64,000 nt of DNA, from the NCBI RefSeq assembly GCF_030295995.1, contig NZ_AP027365.1, positions 3,194,066-3,258,065 of the forward strand, read 5' to 3'. Positions 34,748-44,807 of the stretch are shown in pieces. Below the pieces are notes generated by a model. It was not told where the DNA came from and did not search any database. It saw only the letters and a program-made list of their open reading frames with translations. Origin of the DNA: Thalassotalea hakodatensis. Lineage in GTDB: Bacteria; Pseudomonadota; Gammaproteobacteria; Enterobacterales; Alteromonadaceae. How positions within the stretch are numbered: the stretch's first letter is position 1; every line of letters starts with the position of its first letter. The position numbers and the translations under genes are program-made.

Positions 34748-36265
34748 CTATTTGTTTACACTTAGCAAATACTTAGCCACGGCTAAACGTGTCGCTTCAT
34801 CAAGGTAATCTTGCGGTGGCATTTCTGGATAGTCGTCACGTTTTTTCGTTGGTTTGGCAATCCAATCAGCTAAGCCTTGTGGATTGTCCATATAAAGTGC
34901 TTGAATAATTTGAACTGGTGGCCCAATCATGCGTCCAGTGTAAGTGTGACAACCCGCACAAATCCCCATATATACAACTTTACCTCGCTCTGACGGATCT
35001 ATTTCACGCGCAGGTACTGGTTCATCAAGAATATAACTGTCAACATTTGCAGTATTAGTAAAACTACATTCTTGCCAGTTTTTAACCCCAACCGTAACGT
35101 AACGATGGCGATTGATAATGCAGCTATCTCTACTCACACCTACCCGAACAATATCAGGATTACCTTGTTTAAACTCTGTCAACATTAAGGCTTTAGCTTC
35201 ATCGATGGTATCGTAGCCGTTATTATCCATTACATTATCTAATATCATTACTTTATCAGGCGCAGGATCAGACTCAGGATCTATCGTAGTGTTTGGCGCA
35301 TTCTGATGATCAGTTATGATGATGCCAGCGGTTTTATTACCAGATATAATGTTACCTTCTACAATAACTTCATCTGCAGCCATGATCAAAATACCAGTAC
35401 CTGCAGGGATCCCCGCAACTGTAGAGCCCGGTGCGCCAAAGTTAGCCGTATTATTATTGACGATGAAGTTATGACGAATAATGACGTCAAAAGTCGTTTT
35501 TATCGGTAAACCTGGAGTGATAAAAGCAAGTATCCCTCCCGTATTGTTATGTACGTAGTTATTTTCAACTATTGCATGACGTGAATTTTCTATTTCAATT
35601 CCTGCAACACTATCAAATACCTCATTATGCGCGACATGAATATTATCACTCATGCCAACATAAATAGCGGCATCTTCAATACCAGAAATTATATTATGCT
35701 CTACAATACCGTTCTTACCTAGCTGCGGGAATATGCCATATACACCAGTATCAACAATAATGTTATTTCTGATCTCAAAATTGTTACCCGCTTGCCCCAT
35801 AATAGCGTTGCCTTTATATTTTGTAATCAATAAATTCTCAACAACAACATTATTCCCAGAATACAAAATTGCATCGTTAAGCGTCCCTTGACCGTCTAGG
35901 GTTGCCCGCTTTCCTTGATCTATTACACCAACAATGCGTATATCGTCTTTGTCGATATAAACCGTTTCATGGTATGTACCAGGCATTATTTGAATGGTAT
36001 CACCCGGATTTGCCGCTTTTACTGCATCCATGATTAAATCACCAGGATTAATCACATGTGTGACACCTTCTGCTGTTCGGGCTGCAACAGCGCTTTTGTT
36101 GGCATTTTTTACCGATGTATCAGTTGATTTATCATAACCACCTGAATAGCTAGCACCACCACTACTGCTTGTGATCGTAGGTGATTGTTGACTACTGCCA
36201 AAATACATACCGCCGGCAAACGCGCCGACCACTAATATAGCGCCTAAGATTTTACCTGAGCTCAT
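34748..36265 (-). CDS. NosD-like parallel beta-helix protein fused to cytochrome c
   Basis: A 505-aa exported protein. It has an N-terminal membrane anchor (ILGAILVVGAFAGGMYFG) and a Ser/Gly linker. A right-handed parallel beta-helix of NosD/pectate-lyase type (about 70-370) has repeated N-N-I/V turns. A C-terminal mono-heme cytochrome c follows: CAGCH near residue 436 and Met ligand in YPEMPPQ near 482. The chosen ATG is one base after the upstream stop, with GGGGAA as ribosome site; an ATG at 36277 overlaps the upstream gene. The fusion suggests binding of a polymer or metal centre coupled to electron transfer. The substrate is unknown. Confidence 0.85.
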   Translation of the reverse strand: MSSGKILGAILVVGAFAGGMYFGSSQQSPTITSSSGGASYSGGYDKSTDTSVKNANKSAVAARTAEGVTHVINPGDLIMDAVKAANPGDTIQIMPGTYHETVYIDKDDIRIVGVIDQGKRATLDGQGTLNDAILYSGNNVVVENLLITKYKGNAIMGQAGNNFEIRNNIIVDTGVYGIFPQLGKNGIVEHNIISGIEDAAIYVGMSDNIHVAHNEVFDSVAGIEIENSRHAIVENNYVHNNTGGILAFITPGLPIKTTFDVIIRHNFIVNNNTANFGAPGSTVAGIPAGTGILIMAADEVIVEGNIISGNKTAGIIITDHQNAPNTTIDPESDPAPDKVMILDNVMDNNGYDTIDEAKALMLTEFKQGNPDIVRVGVSRDSCIINRHRYVTVGVKNWQECSFTNTANVDSYILDEPVPAREIDPSERGKVVYMGICAGCHTYTGRMIGPPVQIIQALYMDNPQGLADWIAKPTKKRDDYPEMPPQDYLDEATRLAVAKYLLSVNK

Positions 36266-36266
36266 A

Positions 36267-37499
36267 TTATTCCCCATTACCTGTTGCTGAACTATTGTTG
36301 TTATGTTTTGTAATACTTAATTGATATTCCTGATCTATGACTGGCAAGCCTGAAGGCACAAATGCTGGTATTGTTGGTGTTAAACTTTCATCAGTGAGTG
36401 TGCCTAAAAATTCAACGATCAATTGAATTTCTTCTTTTGTTAGGTTTGGCTCCCATATATGCCAATGTAATTGCAACGATTCGTTTTTAGGTACTGCATG
36501 CCCACGCCCCTTTGTGTAGAACTCAACAGAATCAAACAAATTATCAAAGCCGCCCGAATGCATATAAGGCGCGGTTTTAGTAATATTTCTTAACGTTGGA
36601 ACCTTAAAGCCGCCCCGTAATTTTTTCGCATTGAACGTTTTTTCAGCACCCACATCAAAAGGCATACCTTCTGGCTCAGGAGTGCCTATCACTGCAACTT
36701 GATTATTAGTAAACAAAGGTGGTTGGTGGCACTCAGCACATCTAGCGACAAAGGAACGAAAAACATTCATACCCGCTATTTCTCTATCCGTTAACACATA
36801 GTGTGCGCCATGTGCATATCTGTCGTAACGGCTATTAAGTGAAATTAATGATGATTGAAATGCGGTTAACACTCGCGTTATTTGTGTTAGCGTAATCATA
36901 TTTGATTGTGGGAAAACACGTTTGAATAATTCCCGATACAATTTATTTGCATTCACATCTTGTAATAATTTAGTGGGGTTATTACCCATTTCTTTTGGAT
37001 CAAATAATGGCCCTATCGCTTGTTCTTCAAGTGTCGTTGCACGCGCGTCCCAAAAAAATTTGTCCAGAAAAGCAACATTCCATAACGTGGGGGCCGAACG
37101 CACTACTTTTTCACCCGTCACACCAATACTACGATCACGTTGATCGCTAAAGCCTTTATCGGGTTGATGGCAACTGGCGCAAGACAAAGAACCATCTTTT
37201 GAAAGCAGTGGATCAAAAAACAAATATCGGCCTAAGTCTATTTCTGCGGGTGTAAAACCATCACGGTGTTTAGGTAAAGCGGTTTGTGTGCCACCAACAC
37301 CTCGTCCCTGCACAGAGTTATAAAATTGATACAGATTAACCAGTCGGCAAGTACCATCAGCTGACTTTTCGAAACTCGGTGGACAATCTGACTTCAATAT
37401 AAAGTCAGTTTTTTTACCCATTACTTGTAAACTCACGTTCATGAACAAAAAACTAATTATGAACGAAAGCGTATGTATTACACAACGTTGGTTCATCAT
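36267..37499 (-). CDS. Di-heme cytochrome c peroxidase / MauG-family protein
   Basis: A 410-aa exported protein with a signal sequence (to about 28). Two heme-binding motifs are present: CASCHQPDKGFSD around residue 107 and CAECHQPPLF around 255. The CcpA/MauG domain wording RSAPTLWNVAFLDKFFWDARATTLEEQAIGPL is typical. It reduces peroxide or oxidises a protein or organic substrate; which one is not clear. It is 2 bases from the upstream c4-like gene and 1 base from the downstream fusion gene, so a tight operon. The MauG-type function is attractive because the neighbour is an unusual electron carrier. Confidence 0.9.
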   Translation of the reverse strand: MMNQRCVIHTLSFIISFLFMNVSLQVMGKKTDFILKSDCPPSFEKSADGTCRLVNLYQFYNSVQGRGVGGTQTALPKHRDGFTPAEIDLGRYLFFDPLLSKDGSLSCASCHQPDKGFSDQRDRSIGVTGEKVVRSAPTLWNVAFLDKFFWDARATTLEEQAIGPLFDPKEMGNNPTKLLQDVNANKLYRELFKRVFPQSNMITLTQITRVLTAFQSSLISLNSRYDRYAHGAHYVLTDREIAGMNVFRSFVARCAECHQPPLFTNNQVAVIGTPEPEGMPFDVGAEKTFNAKKLRGGFKVPTLRNITKTAPYMHSGGFDNLFDSVEFYTKGRGHAVPKNESLQLHWHIWEPNLTKEEIQLIVEFLGTLTDESLTPTIPAFVPSGLPVIDQEYQLSITKHNNNSSATGNGE

Positions 37500-37501
37500 G
37501 G

Positions 37502-38131
37502 TTATTGCTGACTAATAAAGAACAAAATATCATTCAGCTCTTTTTCATTGACTGTTTTTGCCATCATAGCCATTTGGCGACCCAGCTTGTCATCAGCATG
37601 AGTACCGCGAACGTCTGAACTAAAGTTACGCATTTGTTTTGATAGATATGAACTATGTTGCCCTGCTAACTTGGGGGCATTAAACGATTTATTACCTTGT
37701 GCTTGTCCGCCATGACATGCCCCACATTTTGCATGATAATATCGGCTGCCATTTTTTAAATCGCCTGATAATTTTGATACCGCTTTTACTTGAGGTAAGT
37801 TAGCAATATAGTACGCTAATGCAGGAACGTCCTTGTTCAAATCTAGCTGTTTACTGATCATCACCATTTGCTGACCAGACACGTCTTCTGGATGCTGGCC
37901 ACGCTTTCCTGACGCATAATTATTTAGTTGCCGAGTAATATAACTTTCAGACAAGCCGGCAATGGCTGGCGATGAAAGTGCAGTATTACCTTGGCCATTA
38001 TCACCATGACAAGCAATACATTGCAGATAAGTAGCGGGAGCTTCATCTGCTGTTGATGTTGGAACAATTGCTGTTGAAAGTAGCCCTAAACTTAACACTT
38101 TAAAAAAAGATAACACGCGCATCCAACCCAA
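37502..38131 (-). CDS. Di-heme cytochrome c (c4-like)
   Basis: A 209-aa periplasmic cytochrome with a signal peptide (about 1-28) and two similar halves. Each has a heme site (CIACHGDNGQGN near 37, CGACHGGQAQGN near 135) and a distal Met region (GQQMVMISK, GRQMAMMAK). Cytochromes c4 shuttle electrons between the bc1 complex and terminal reductases. Here it is the first gene of the operon with the MauG-like protein and the beta-helix/cytochrome fusion, so it probably exchanges electrons with them. Confidence 0.9.
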   Translation of the reverse strand: MGWMRVLSFFKVLSLGLLSTAIVPTSTADEAPATYLQCIACHGDNGQGNTALSSPAIAGLSESYITRQLNNYASGKRGQHPEDVSGQQMVMISKQLDLNKDVPALAYYIANLPQVKAVSKLSGDLKNGSRYYHAKCGACHGGQAQGNKSFNAPKLAGQHSSYLSKQMRNFSSDVRGTHADDKLGRQMAMMAKTVNEKELNDILFFISQQ

Positions 38132-38283
38132 TAGTCATTAATAATTGTCTTTACTATAGGGATGAAGGGCTATGGAGTCTGACGAAATATGAAAAAAAGC
38201 TGAGTGATTCTAAAATGGGTACACGAAATATTAAAAAACCATCGTAACAAACTGTAATTTAATGTATTTTATTTTAGTGTATT

Positions 38284-39339
38284 TTACGTTGGTTCATTAT
38301 TTAATACGTATTTTTTACGATATTCAGTTGGTGTCATGCCATGTTTTATCTTAAAAGCTTTGTTAAATGAGCTTAAACTTCTAAAGCCACTTTCCAACGC
38401 TAGGGTTAAAACTGGCGTTGTTTTAAAGTCGTTTTGAGTGAGTTGCTCACTCACCTCTGCAATGCGATAGTAGTTCAAAAAATCATTAAAATTACGATAA
38501 CACAATTCACCGTTGATCAAATTTCTGAGTTTATATTCATGTATTGATAAATGCTTCGATAAACCCGCTATGGTTAAACCATCTTGTCGGTATAATTTAT
38601 CTTGTTCCATTGATTGGAGAATTTTTTGAATCTCCTTAGATTCTACCGACACCTTTCTCTGTATACTTACCGGCTTTTCGGGGATATCAAAGAGACTGGC
38701 GCTTTTTAACTGGAAAAGAACATAATTAACAGCGGTTGTTAACATAGCAAGCAATAACCCTTTAAAATACGCTAGCCCTTGCCACTCAATCTGTAATAAC
38801 TGCTCTAAAATGATCACCATAATGATATAAAAGCCAGCTGCCGTAATAACACCGCCACGAATATATCGTCGGTCTTGTACTAAGTCGTTTCGCCATTGAA
38901 CGGCAGAAATGAATAATGCATGACCAATGAGTACAAGTTCTAACAGTAAAGCACCATATTTTATTAAACCATGAATCGCTTCATATTGGCTTAATGAAAC
39001 AGCAAAGAGTAACTCAAAAAGCTTAGCGGTTAACGGTACTGCAAGTGTTAAGGATGCAACTACATATTGCCAAGGTTTGATAAATTTTTGCTCGCCAAAA
39101 ACACTAATGCTAACCAACCAAAAAACCCCCGGCAGCGCATTGCCTCCCATATGCCCTAGCCACCATAGCAAGGTATTATTTTCAACTGAAGCATAGACAG
39201 TACTTAACAAGTAACCGCTGCCGCAGAACATCAGTAAGATAAAGAGTTTAATCGGTGTGCTGCGATGACAAGTAGCAGATAATAACAATGCACACATAAG
39301 CATTTGTGTTAGCGCAACATGAAAAAAAAATGTGGTCAT
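38284..39339 (-). CDS. AraC-family regulator with membrane-spanning sensor half
   Basis: A 351-aa protein. The first 215 residues have about seven hydrophobic helices, and the C-terminal 120 form an AraC DNA-binding domain (LSIHEYKLRNLINGELCYRNFNDFLNYYRI, then LALESGFRSLSSFNKAFKIKHGMTPTEYRKKY). Such membrane AraC proteins sense an external or membrane signal directly. It sits between the cytochrome operon and a TonB receptor on the same strand, and likely controls one or both. The ATG at 39339 opens directly into the first helix. Confidence 0.88.
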   Translation of the reverse strand: MTTFFFHVALTQMLMCALLLSATCHRSTPIKLFILLMFCGSGYLLSTVYASVENNTLLWWLGHMGGNALPGVFWLVSISVFGEQKFIKPWQYVVASLTLAVPLTAKLFELLFAVSLSQYEAIHGLIKYGALLLELVLIGHALFISAVQWRNDLVQDRRYIRGGVITAAGFYIIMVIILEQLLQIEWQGLAYFKGLLLAMLTTAVNYVLFQLKSASLFDIPEKPVSIQRKVSVESKEIQKILQSMEQDKLYRQDGLTIAGLSKHLSIHEYKLRNLINGELCYRNFNDFLNYYRIAEVSEQLTQNDFKTTPVLTLALESGFRSLSSFNKAFKIKHGMTPTEYRKKYVLNNEPT

Positions 39340-39418
39340 GGAAGATTGTCTATTTGTTTTTCTACAGTCTAATCAGTAATTAACTGAATGAAAAGCTTTG
39401 TTATTTAAATACTAAAAA

Positions 39419-39441
39419 GCCGCATAGACAAACTATGCGGC
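39419..39441 (-). terminator. Terminator of the second TonB receptor gene
   Basis: Stem GCCGCATAG / CTATGCGGC with a 5-base loop, followed on the minus strand by TTTTT. It lies 26 bp after the receptor stop. Confidence 0.88.
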
Positions 39442-39466
39442 GATAAAAAACGTGTTATTTAGTTGG

Positions 39467-42076
39467 TTAAAATGAGTATTTAAAATCAACACCTGCCTCT
39501 AAACCGCGGTTAATTCGCCCCTGAGGTGTGCCAAGTACATCAGCAGTTAAACCACCGATACTTAACATGTAACGATTATCAAGCAAGTTTTTCCCCCATA
39601 AACCAACTTCATAAGTATCACTTGCATCAGACCAAGAAACTCGGGCATTGAGGAGCTCTTCATCTTCAAAATATTCATCAACAGCTAACTTATAACTTTC
39701 AAGACCGGCAATATCTTTGTTGTTGTTCTCTCTAAAGACATAATCAACATGAAGATTCGTATGGCCAGTGCCTAAGTCAGGCATCCAGTTAAAGGTAAAA
39801 GTATAGTTTTTTGCCGCTTTTGATGATGTTTTAGTCGCAGCTACTAATTCTCCTTCACCATTATAAAAATCAGGTGAAGCATTTTCAGTAGAGCGAATTT
39901 CTGTCACCATGCCAAACTGCACAGAATCAGACATTTTCCATCGAAGATCTGCTTCAAAGCCTTTTATTTTTCTATCTTCGTTAATAATGGTCGGTATCGC
40001 TTGAGTACTTCCAGGCGCTTTTGAATCTATAGAACGTTGTAAGTTATCAAGTTCTAAATAGTAAGCACTTAAATTAGCAATAAAACTTCCGCCTAATACC
40101 GCTTTGTAGCCCACTTCCATATTCGTCGTATCTTCGGGTGCAAACGCAGACGAGCTCGGCGCTAATGAGTCAAAGCCACCGGATTTATAGCCAGTAGAAT
40201 ACGAAGCAAAAATCATTTGATCATCATCTAACTGATAACTTGTCACCAAACGACCCGTCACTTTGTCCCATTCGTCAGATGCAGCAAGGTCTACCTTTGG
40301 AAAAACTAAATTTCCTACGCCAGGGCGAACCGCGTTAAAGCTATTTTGTGGAATTAGCCATGTGAAGTCTTTCTTATCTTTTGAATACCGTAAACCAGCG
40401 ATAATACTCCACTTGTCATTAATTTTATAATCAACATCAGCAAACACACCCCAATTTGTGAAATCACCCGTATTATTTACGGTTTCTTCCCAAAATTGTC
40501 CTCCCAACCCTGGGCCAAATATTTCAGGAAAACCTAATTGCATCGCTACAATGTCATAGGTTACATCGCCGGTTAGCGCAACAACTTCAGGTGTTAACGG
40601 CATGCCCGCCATACCAATAGCAGCCATAATATCATCAGCAAAACCTAAAGCATTTAACGCACCTGACCATTCATTTGTATTCCAAATATGGCTCATTGGA
40701 AAGCCTGAAAGTGCATATAAACTATCAACTGCACCGGCAAATGTAACTCCAGGGCCAAATGCAGCTTCCGCATGTGCGTCGGTATTACCGCCAATCATCG
40801 AAACAAGTTCTTCAGCTACGCCGCCTTTAATAAAAGTATTTACCTCTCCAGTTACTAGACGTGCCGCAGTATCTGTTGTCATGTTCAGCTCTGTAGTCTG
40901 GTGTACTTTTTCTTTTGAATAAGAAAAACCCGCAACTGCATTAATGTTATCGGATATATAATTGACTTGTAATTCATTATAAAAAATGTCTGAGTCTTCA
41001 TTGTTTGAGGTATCAAAATATCGGGTATTATCGCCTGTACCATCTTCATCTTGGCGGTTTTCAGTTTCCCAGTCACGAAATGCCATGACATATTTCATCG
41101 ACCAATGCTGGTCAAATTCATGCATTAGCTTTGCGGTTACACCGTACATGTCACGCGCTTCTATTCCGTTACGTACGTCATTCTCTGCTTTTGATGAAAA
41201 CGGAGTTTTCCCTTGATTATAAGCATATTCACTGACACCTACAGCCATAGGAGGGCCTTGTTCTAAATCATCCCAATCGTAAGCAATTTGAAAACTAGTA
41301 ACAGATGATATATCCCACAATAATGACACACGCGCTGCACGATGGTTTTGCTCACCGAGATCCCATATTTTATGATTATCATTCCAATCGGGTTTAGCAA
41401 CATTTTTCACCATGCCATCTTGTGAAACATCTAAAATATTGGCACGTAAATATATACTGTCACTAAGGGTGATATTAGCCATACCTTCAAATTTTTGTAA
41501 GTTATCGGTACCTAAGGTTGCTTTTACAAAGCCCTCGTTTTCATCTCTTGGTGATTTAGGCACCATATTCACCACACCCATCGCTGCATTTCTACCGAAC
41601 AACGTTCCTTGTGGGCCTTTTAATACTTCAATACGCTCCATATCAGAAAACAGTACATTCTGTGCCGCCCTCGGCATATACACATCATCATAAAATGTAG
41701 CAGTAGAAGGATCACCACCAACACTAATATTCGGACTTGAAATGCCGCGCATGGTAATACCTGCTTGCGTCATATTGCTATCGGAAAAATCAAATCCTGG
41801 AATAAATTTATCTACCTCTGATAAAAGAACTGAGCCAGACTCTTTAATGAGTTTTTCACTTATCGTGCCCACTGTTACAGGTACTTTTAAGATGTTTTGT
41901 ACTCTTTTTTGCGCATTTACCGTTACCACTTCAATATCACTGGTGTCGGCTTTTTCTTGCTGTGCAAAACCTGCTGTTGTAATAAAGAATGTGGAAGCTA
42001 CTGCGGTTGCAATTAAGCTTCTACTCGTTTTGATTCTATTATTACTATTTTTTGCGGCTCGATTAAGTTGGCCCAT
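39467..42076 (-). CDS. TonB-dependent outer-membrane receptor
   Basis: An 869-aa receptor with a long signal peptide (about 1-38, ending GFAQQ). It has a TonB-box-like IEVVTVNAQKR, a plug domain (GITMRGISSPN, DMERIEVLKGPQGTLFGRNAAMGVVNMV) and a barrel ending in Phe (DFKYSF). The style is that of receptors for hydrophobic or complex organic substrates in Alteromonadales and Sphingomonadales. It sits upstream of a membrane AraC regulator and a periplasmic redox operon, which may act on what it imports. It is monocistronic by its own terminator. Confidence 0.92.
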   Translation of the reverse strand: MGQLNRAAKNSNNRIKTSRSLIATAVASTFFITTAGFAQQEKADTSDIEVVTVNAQKRVQNILKVPVTVGTISEKLIKESGSVLLSEVDKFIPGFDFSDSNMTQAGITMRGISSPNISVGGDPSTATFYDDVYMPRAAQNVLFSDMERIEVLKGPQGTLFGRNAAMGVVNMVPKSPRDENEGFVKATLGTDNLQKFEGMANITLSDSIYLRANILDVSQDGMVKNVAKPDWNDNHKIWDLGEQNHRAARVSLLWDISSVTSFQIAYDWDDLEQGPPMAVGVSEYAYNQGKTPFSSKAENDVRNGIEARDMYGVTAKLMHEFDQHWSMKYVMAFRDWETENRQDEDGTGDNTRYFDTSNNEDSDIFYNELQVNYISDNINAVAGFSYSKEKVHQTTELNMTTDTAARLVTGEVNTFIKGGVAEELVSMIGGNTDAHAEAAFGPGVTFAGAVDSLYALSGFPMSHIWNTNEWSGALNALGFADDIMAAIGMAGMPLTPEVVALTGDVTYDIVAMQLGFPEIFGPGLGGQFWEETVNNTGDFTNWGVFADVDYKINDKWSIIAGLRYSKDKKDFTWLIPQNSFNAVRPGVGNLVFPKVDLAASDEWDKVTGRLVTSYQLDDDQMIFASYSTGYKSGGFDSLAPSSSAFAPEDTTNMEVGYKAVLGGSFIANLSAYYLELDNLQRSIDSKAPGSTQAIPTIINEDRKIKGFEADLRWKMSDSVQFGMVTEIRSTENASPDFYNGEGELVAATKTSSKAAKNYTFTFNWMPDLGTGHTNLHVDYVFRENNNKDIAGLESYKLAVDEYFEDEELLNARVSWSDASDTYEVGLWGKNLLDNRYMLSIGGLTADVLGTPQGRINRGLEAGVDFKYSF

Positions 42077-42406
42077 GTTGTTGCTCTCCCCTTTGTTACC
42101 ATTTATTGGTAATTTTCATCAACATCATTTGTTGTCATTTTTTTTATTGTCTCTTTGACTATATGGCCACAATCATTCAAAAGCTTATCAAAAGATAAAA
42201 AACACTGACGAATAATTAAAAACGCCTGAGTCATTCTTTAAAATAACGCGTTTAAGTGAGCCTTGTTAATATTGCAGTTAAAATACCCTACAAAAATTGC
42301 TATTAACTTTTACGCAATCTTTTTTTACATTGATGTCCGATTATCGCGAGAAAATCCTTTATGATGCGATATGCTTATTCGAAAGATTTTATAAGGCTTA
42401 AACATT
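42077..42406. promoter_or_regulatory. Divergent region between TonB receptor and ada-alkA
   Basis: 330 bp without a gene. It must hold promoters for both flanking genes. No clear operator, repeat or RNA is seen. Confidence 0.4.
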
Positions 42407-43834
42407 TTGGCGCTAGATATTCATACCTGTGAACAGGCTCGGTTAAGCAGAGATGCTAGGTTTGATGGCAAGTTTTATACTGCCGTACTAACCACAGGTA
42501 TTTTTTGTCGGCCTATTTGCCCAGCAAGGCCCCCAAAACCAGAAAATGTGAAATATTACCTCAGCGCTGAACAAGCTCAACAGCAAGGCTTTACACCTTG
42601 CAAACGCTGTTTTCCTGAATTAGCCCCTAGTCATGCACTTCCTAGCCATTTAAATAAATTACTCATTACCTTTGACTATCACGAAGATAATTTAACCTCA
42701 TTAGCAGAAAAATTTAACATTAGCACGCGACAATTACACCGATTATTCAAACAACATTTAGGTATATCACCTAGTGAATACTTTCAACATCAACGCTTGT
42801 TATTAGCAAGAAAATTGATAAAAACAACACAGTTATCGCTAAGTGATATAGGCTTTGCTAGTGGGTTTAAAAGCATACGTCGTTTTAATGAAGCAATAAA
42901 ACAGCAATATGGTTGTACCCCAAACTCATTGCGACAACGAATAGAAACACCGTCAACTAAAAGCATTGAAATTTTATTACCTTATCGTCCGCCATTTGAT
43001 TGGTCATTAATGCTCTCTTTTTTTCAACAGAGGCAGGTAATAGGTATGGAACATGTTACAAGCAGTATTTACGCAAGAAATATTACCATCGACCAATGCA
43101 CCGGCTGGCTCAAAGTTTCGCACCATAAACACAAGCATGCGCTCACTTTACAAGTATCATTGTCTGATTATCGTTACCTAAACGAAGTCATTCAGCGCGT
43201 ACGTAAAATGTTTGATTTAGATGCTGATATGACTTTGATCCACGATGCATTAATTAAAACGCCTGTACTTGCTAAAATGGTTGCAATGTCACCGGGTCTC
43301 CGCCTGCCTGGATGTTGGGATATTTTAGAGTTTTCAATTCGAGCCATTTTAGGGCAACAAGTATCAGTAAAAGCAGCCACTACGTTAGCCATGAGAATTG
43401 TTAAACAATACGGTGATTACAATACAGAATTAGCCGAAGAAATTGCATACAGCTTTCCTTCTCTTACCGTGTTAAAGCATGCAGATTTTAACGATATAGG
43501 ATTAACCCAATCACGTAAAAACACGTTGTATACTTGGCTACAGTTTTTTGAAAACAACAAAGAAGTCTTTAATACCTATCAATCTATTGAAACACTAGAA
43601 AAGCAACTATGCACGTTAAAAGGGATTGGACCTTGGACCGTTAATTATATTGCCATGCGTGGCTTAAGTGATCCAGATGCATTTCCTAGTGCTGATTTAG
43701 GTATTATCAAGGCATTAACTCACCAACAACAAAAACCCAGTAATAAGGCAATATTAGCAATTGCAGAGTCATGGCGACCTTGGCGTGCCTATGCCGCTAT
43801 ATACCTATGGCATTCTTTGGCTAAAAAGGATTAA
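42407..43834 (+). CDS. Ada-AraC-AlkA fusion: alkylation sensor and 3-methyladenine DNA glycosylase
   Basis: A 475-aa three-part protein. The N-terminal Ada-type zinc domain has four cysteines C34, C38, C65 and C68 (CRPICPARPP, CKRC), one of which accepts methyl groups from phosphotriesters. An AraC helix-turn-helix spans about 80-185. The AlkA glycosylase (about 190-475) has the HhH-GPD element LKGIGPWTVNYIAMRG and a catalytic Asp in FPSADLG. It repairs alkylated bases and activates its own regulon. The start is TTG at 42407; no ATG fits, and the residues after it match the family N-terminus. It is followed 5 bases later by ogt. Confidence 0.92.
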   Translation: MALDIHTCEQARLSRDARFDGKFYTAVLTTGIFCRPICPARPPKPENVKYYLSAEQAQQQGFTPCKRCFPELAPSHALPSHLNKLLITFDYHEDNLTSLAEKFNISTRQLHRLFKQHLGISPSEYFQHQRLLLARKLIKTTQLSLSDIGFASGFKSIRRFNEAIKQQYGCTPNSLRQRIETPSTKSIEILLPYRPPFDWSLMLSFFQQRQVIGMEHVTSSIYARNITIDQCTGWLKVSHHKHKHALTLQVSLSDYRYLNEVIQRVRKMFDLDADMTLIHDALIKTPVLAKMVAMSPGLRLPGCWDILEFSIRAILGQQVSVKAATTLAMRIVKQYGDYNTELAEEIAYSFPSLTVLKHADFNDIGLTQSRKNTLYTWLQFFENNKEVFNTYQSIETLEKQLCTLKGIGPWTVNYIAMRGLSDPDAFPSADLGIIKALTHQQQKPSNKAILAIAESWRPWRAYAAIYLWHSLAKKD

Positions 43835-43839
43835 TCGAT

Positions 43840-44310
43840 ATGTACTATACAAGAACACAATCACCATTAGGTGAAATTCTGCTTACCGCATCAACACAGG
43901 GGTTAACGGGTTTGTACTTTACAGAAGGAAATGCAGCTTCAATTGATATCGGTACCCATGAAGAAAATACCGACCATTTTGAGCAATCACTGACACAACT
44001 CAGAGAATATTTTTCAGGCGAAAGAAAAACTTTTGATTTAACACTTGCACCAAATGGTACCAACTTTCAACAACAAGTATGGCAAACACTTTGCACTATA
44101 CCCTGCGGTGAAACAAAATCTTATCGTTGGCTAGCAGAACAAATACAAAACCCCAAAGCTGTGCGCGCTGTGGGAGGTGCTAATGGAAAAAACCCCATTG
44201 CGCTCATTATTCCTTGTCATCGCGTTATTGGTAGCAATGGTTCATTAACCGGGTATGCCGGTGGTTTATCATTGAAAGAAAAGTTACTTAAATTTGAGGG
44301 TGCTATTTAA
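43840..44310 (+). CDS. ogt: Methylated-DNA-protein-cysteine methyltransferase
   Basis: A 156-aa suicide repair protein taking alkyl groups from O6-alkylguanine. The acceptor is Cys126 in IIPCHRVIG. The helix-turn-helix region FQQQVWQTLCTIPCGETKSYRWLAEQI and AVRAVGGANGKNPI are canonical. It is co-transcribed with the Ada-AlkA gene, making a small adaptive-response operon. Confidence 0.95.
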   Translation: MYYTRTQSPLGEILLTASTQGLTGLYFTEGNAASIDIGTHEENTDHFEQSLTQLREYFSGERKTFDLTLAPNGTNFQQQVWQTLCTIPCGETKSYRWLAEQIQNPKAVRAVGGANGKNPIALIIPCHRVIGSNGSLTGYAGGLSLKEKLLKFEGAI

Positions 44311-44360
44311 CTAAAAATGATTTACCTTAACGCCATGAATTAGCAGTACCTGATTTTTTG

Positions 44361-44744
44361 ATGGAATTAATCGTAATTATTGCCGTGTTAGCAATTAGCT
44401 GGATGGCCTGGCAACTATGGCGTGCAAAACAATTCAACGCCTTTAAGCGCGTTATATTCTCTGAATTCAAACCGCTTGTTTTGGCGCACATTGAACAGCA
44501 ATTAACCGAGCAACGCTCAAGCCTTTATCCAAATAATGCTATTCATATTCAAGCTGCTCAAGAGTATTGGATCAAATACGCCAGCCGTATTTTACAGTAT
44601 GCACTCACTGAAGAATTAATTACGGAGCAACAATTGAAAAAGCAAGGGTGGTATCGCTTCTGTCAGCACTTATTTCATATAGAAGCTTGTCACATGCATG
44701 TTTATCAATCATGTTCCGAACCACCAAACACCGAGACAAATTAA
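44361..44744 (+). CDS. Membrane-anchored hypothetical protein
   Basis: A 127-aa protein with one N-terminal membrane helix (IVIIAVLAISWMAWQLW) and a soluble, Gln- and His-rich cytoplasmic part. The family is not recognised. The ATG at 44361 is preferred over the TTG one codon earlier. It follows ogt by 50 bp on the same strand and may share its transcript. Confidence 0.65.
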   Translation: MELIVIIAVLAISWMAWQLWRAKQFNAFKRVIFSEFKPLVLAHIEQQLTEQRSSLYPNNAIHIQAAQEYWIKYASRILQYALTEELITEQQLKKQGWYRFCQHLFHIEACHMHVYQSCSEPPNTETN

Positions 44745-44807
44745 TGACACTCTTAGCTGATGTATAGCGGCACTCAATAACTGCCGCTTTATTATAATCA
44801 GATAAAA

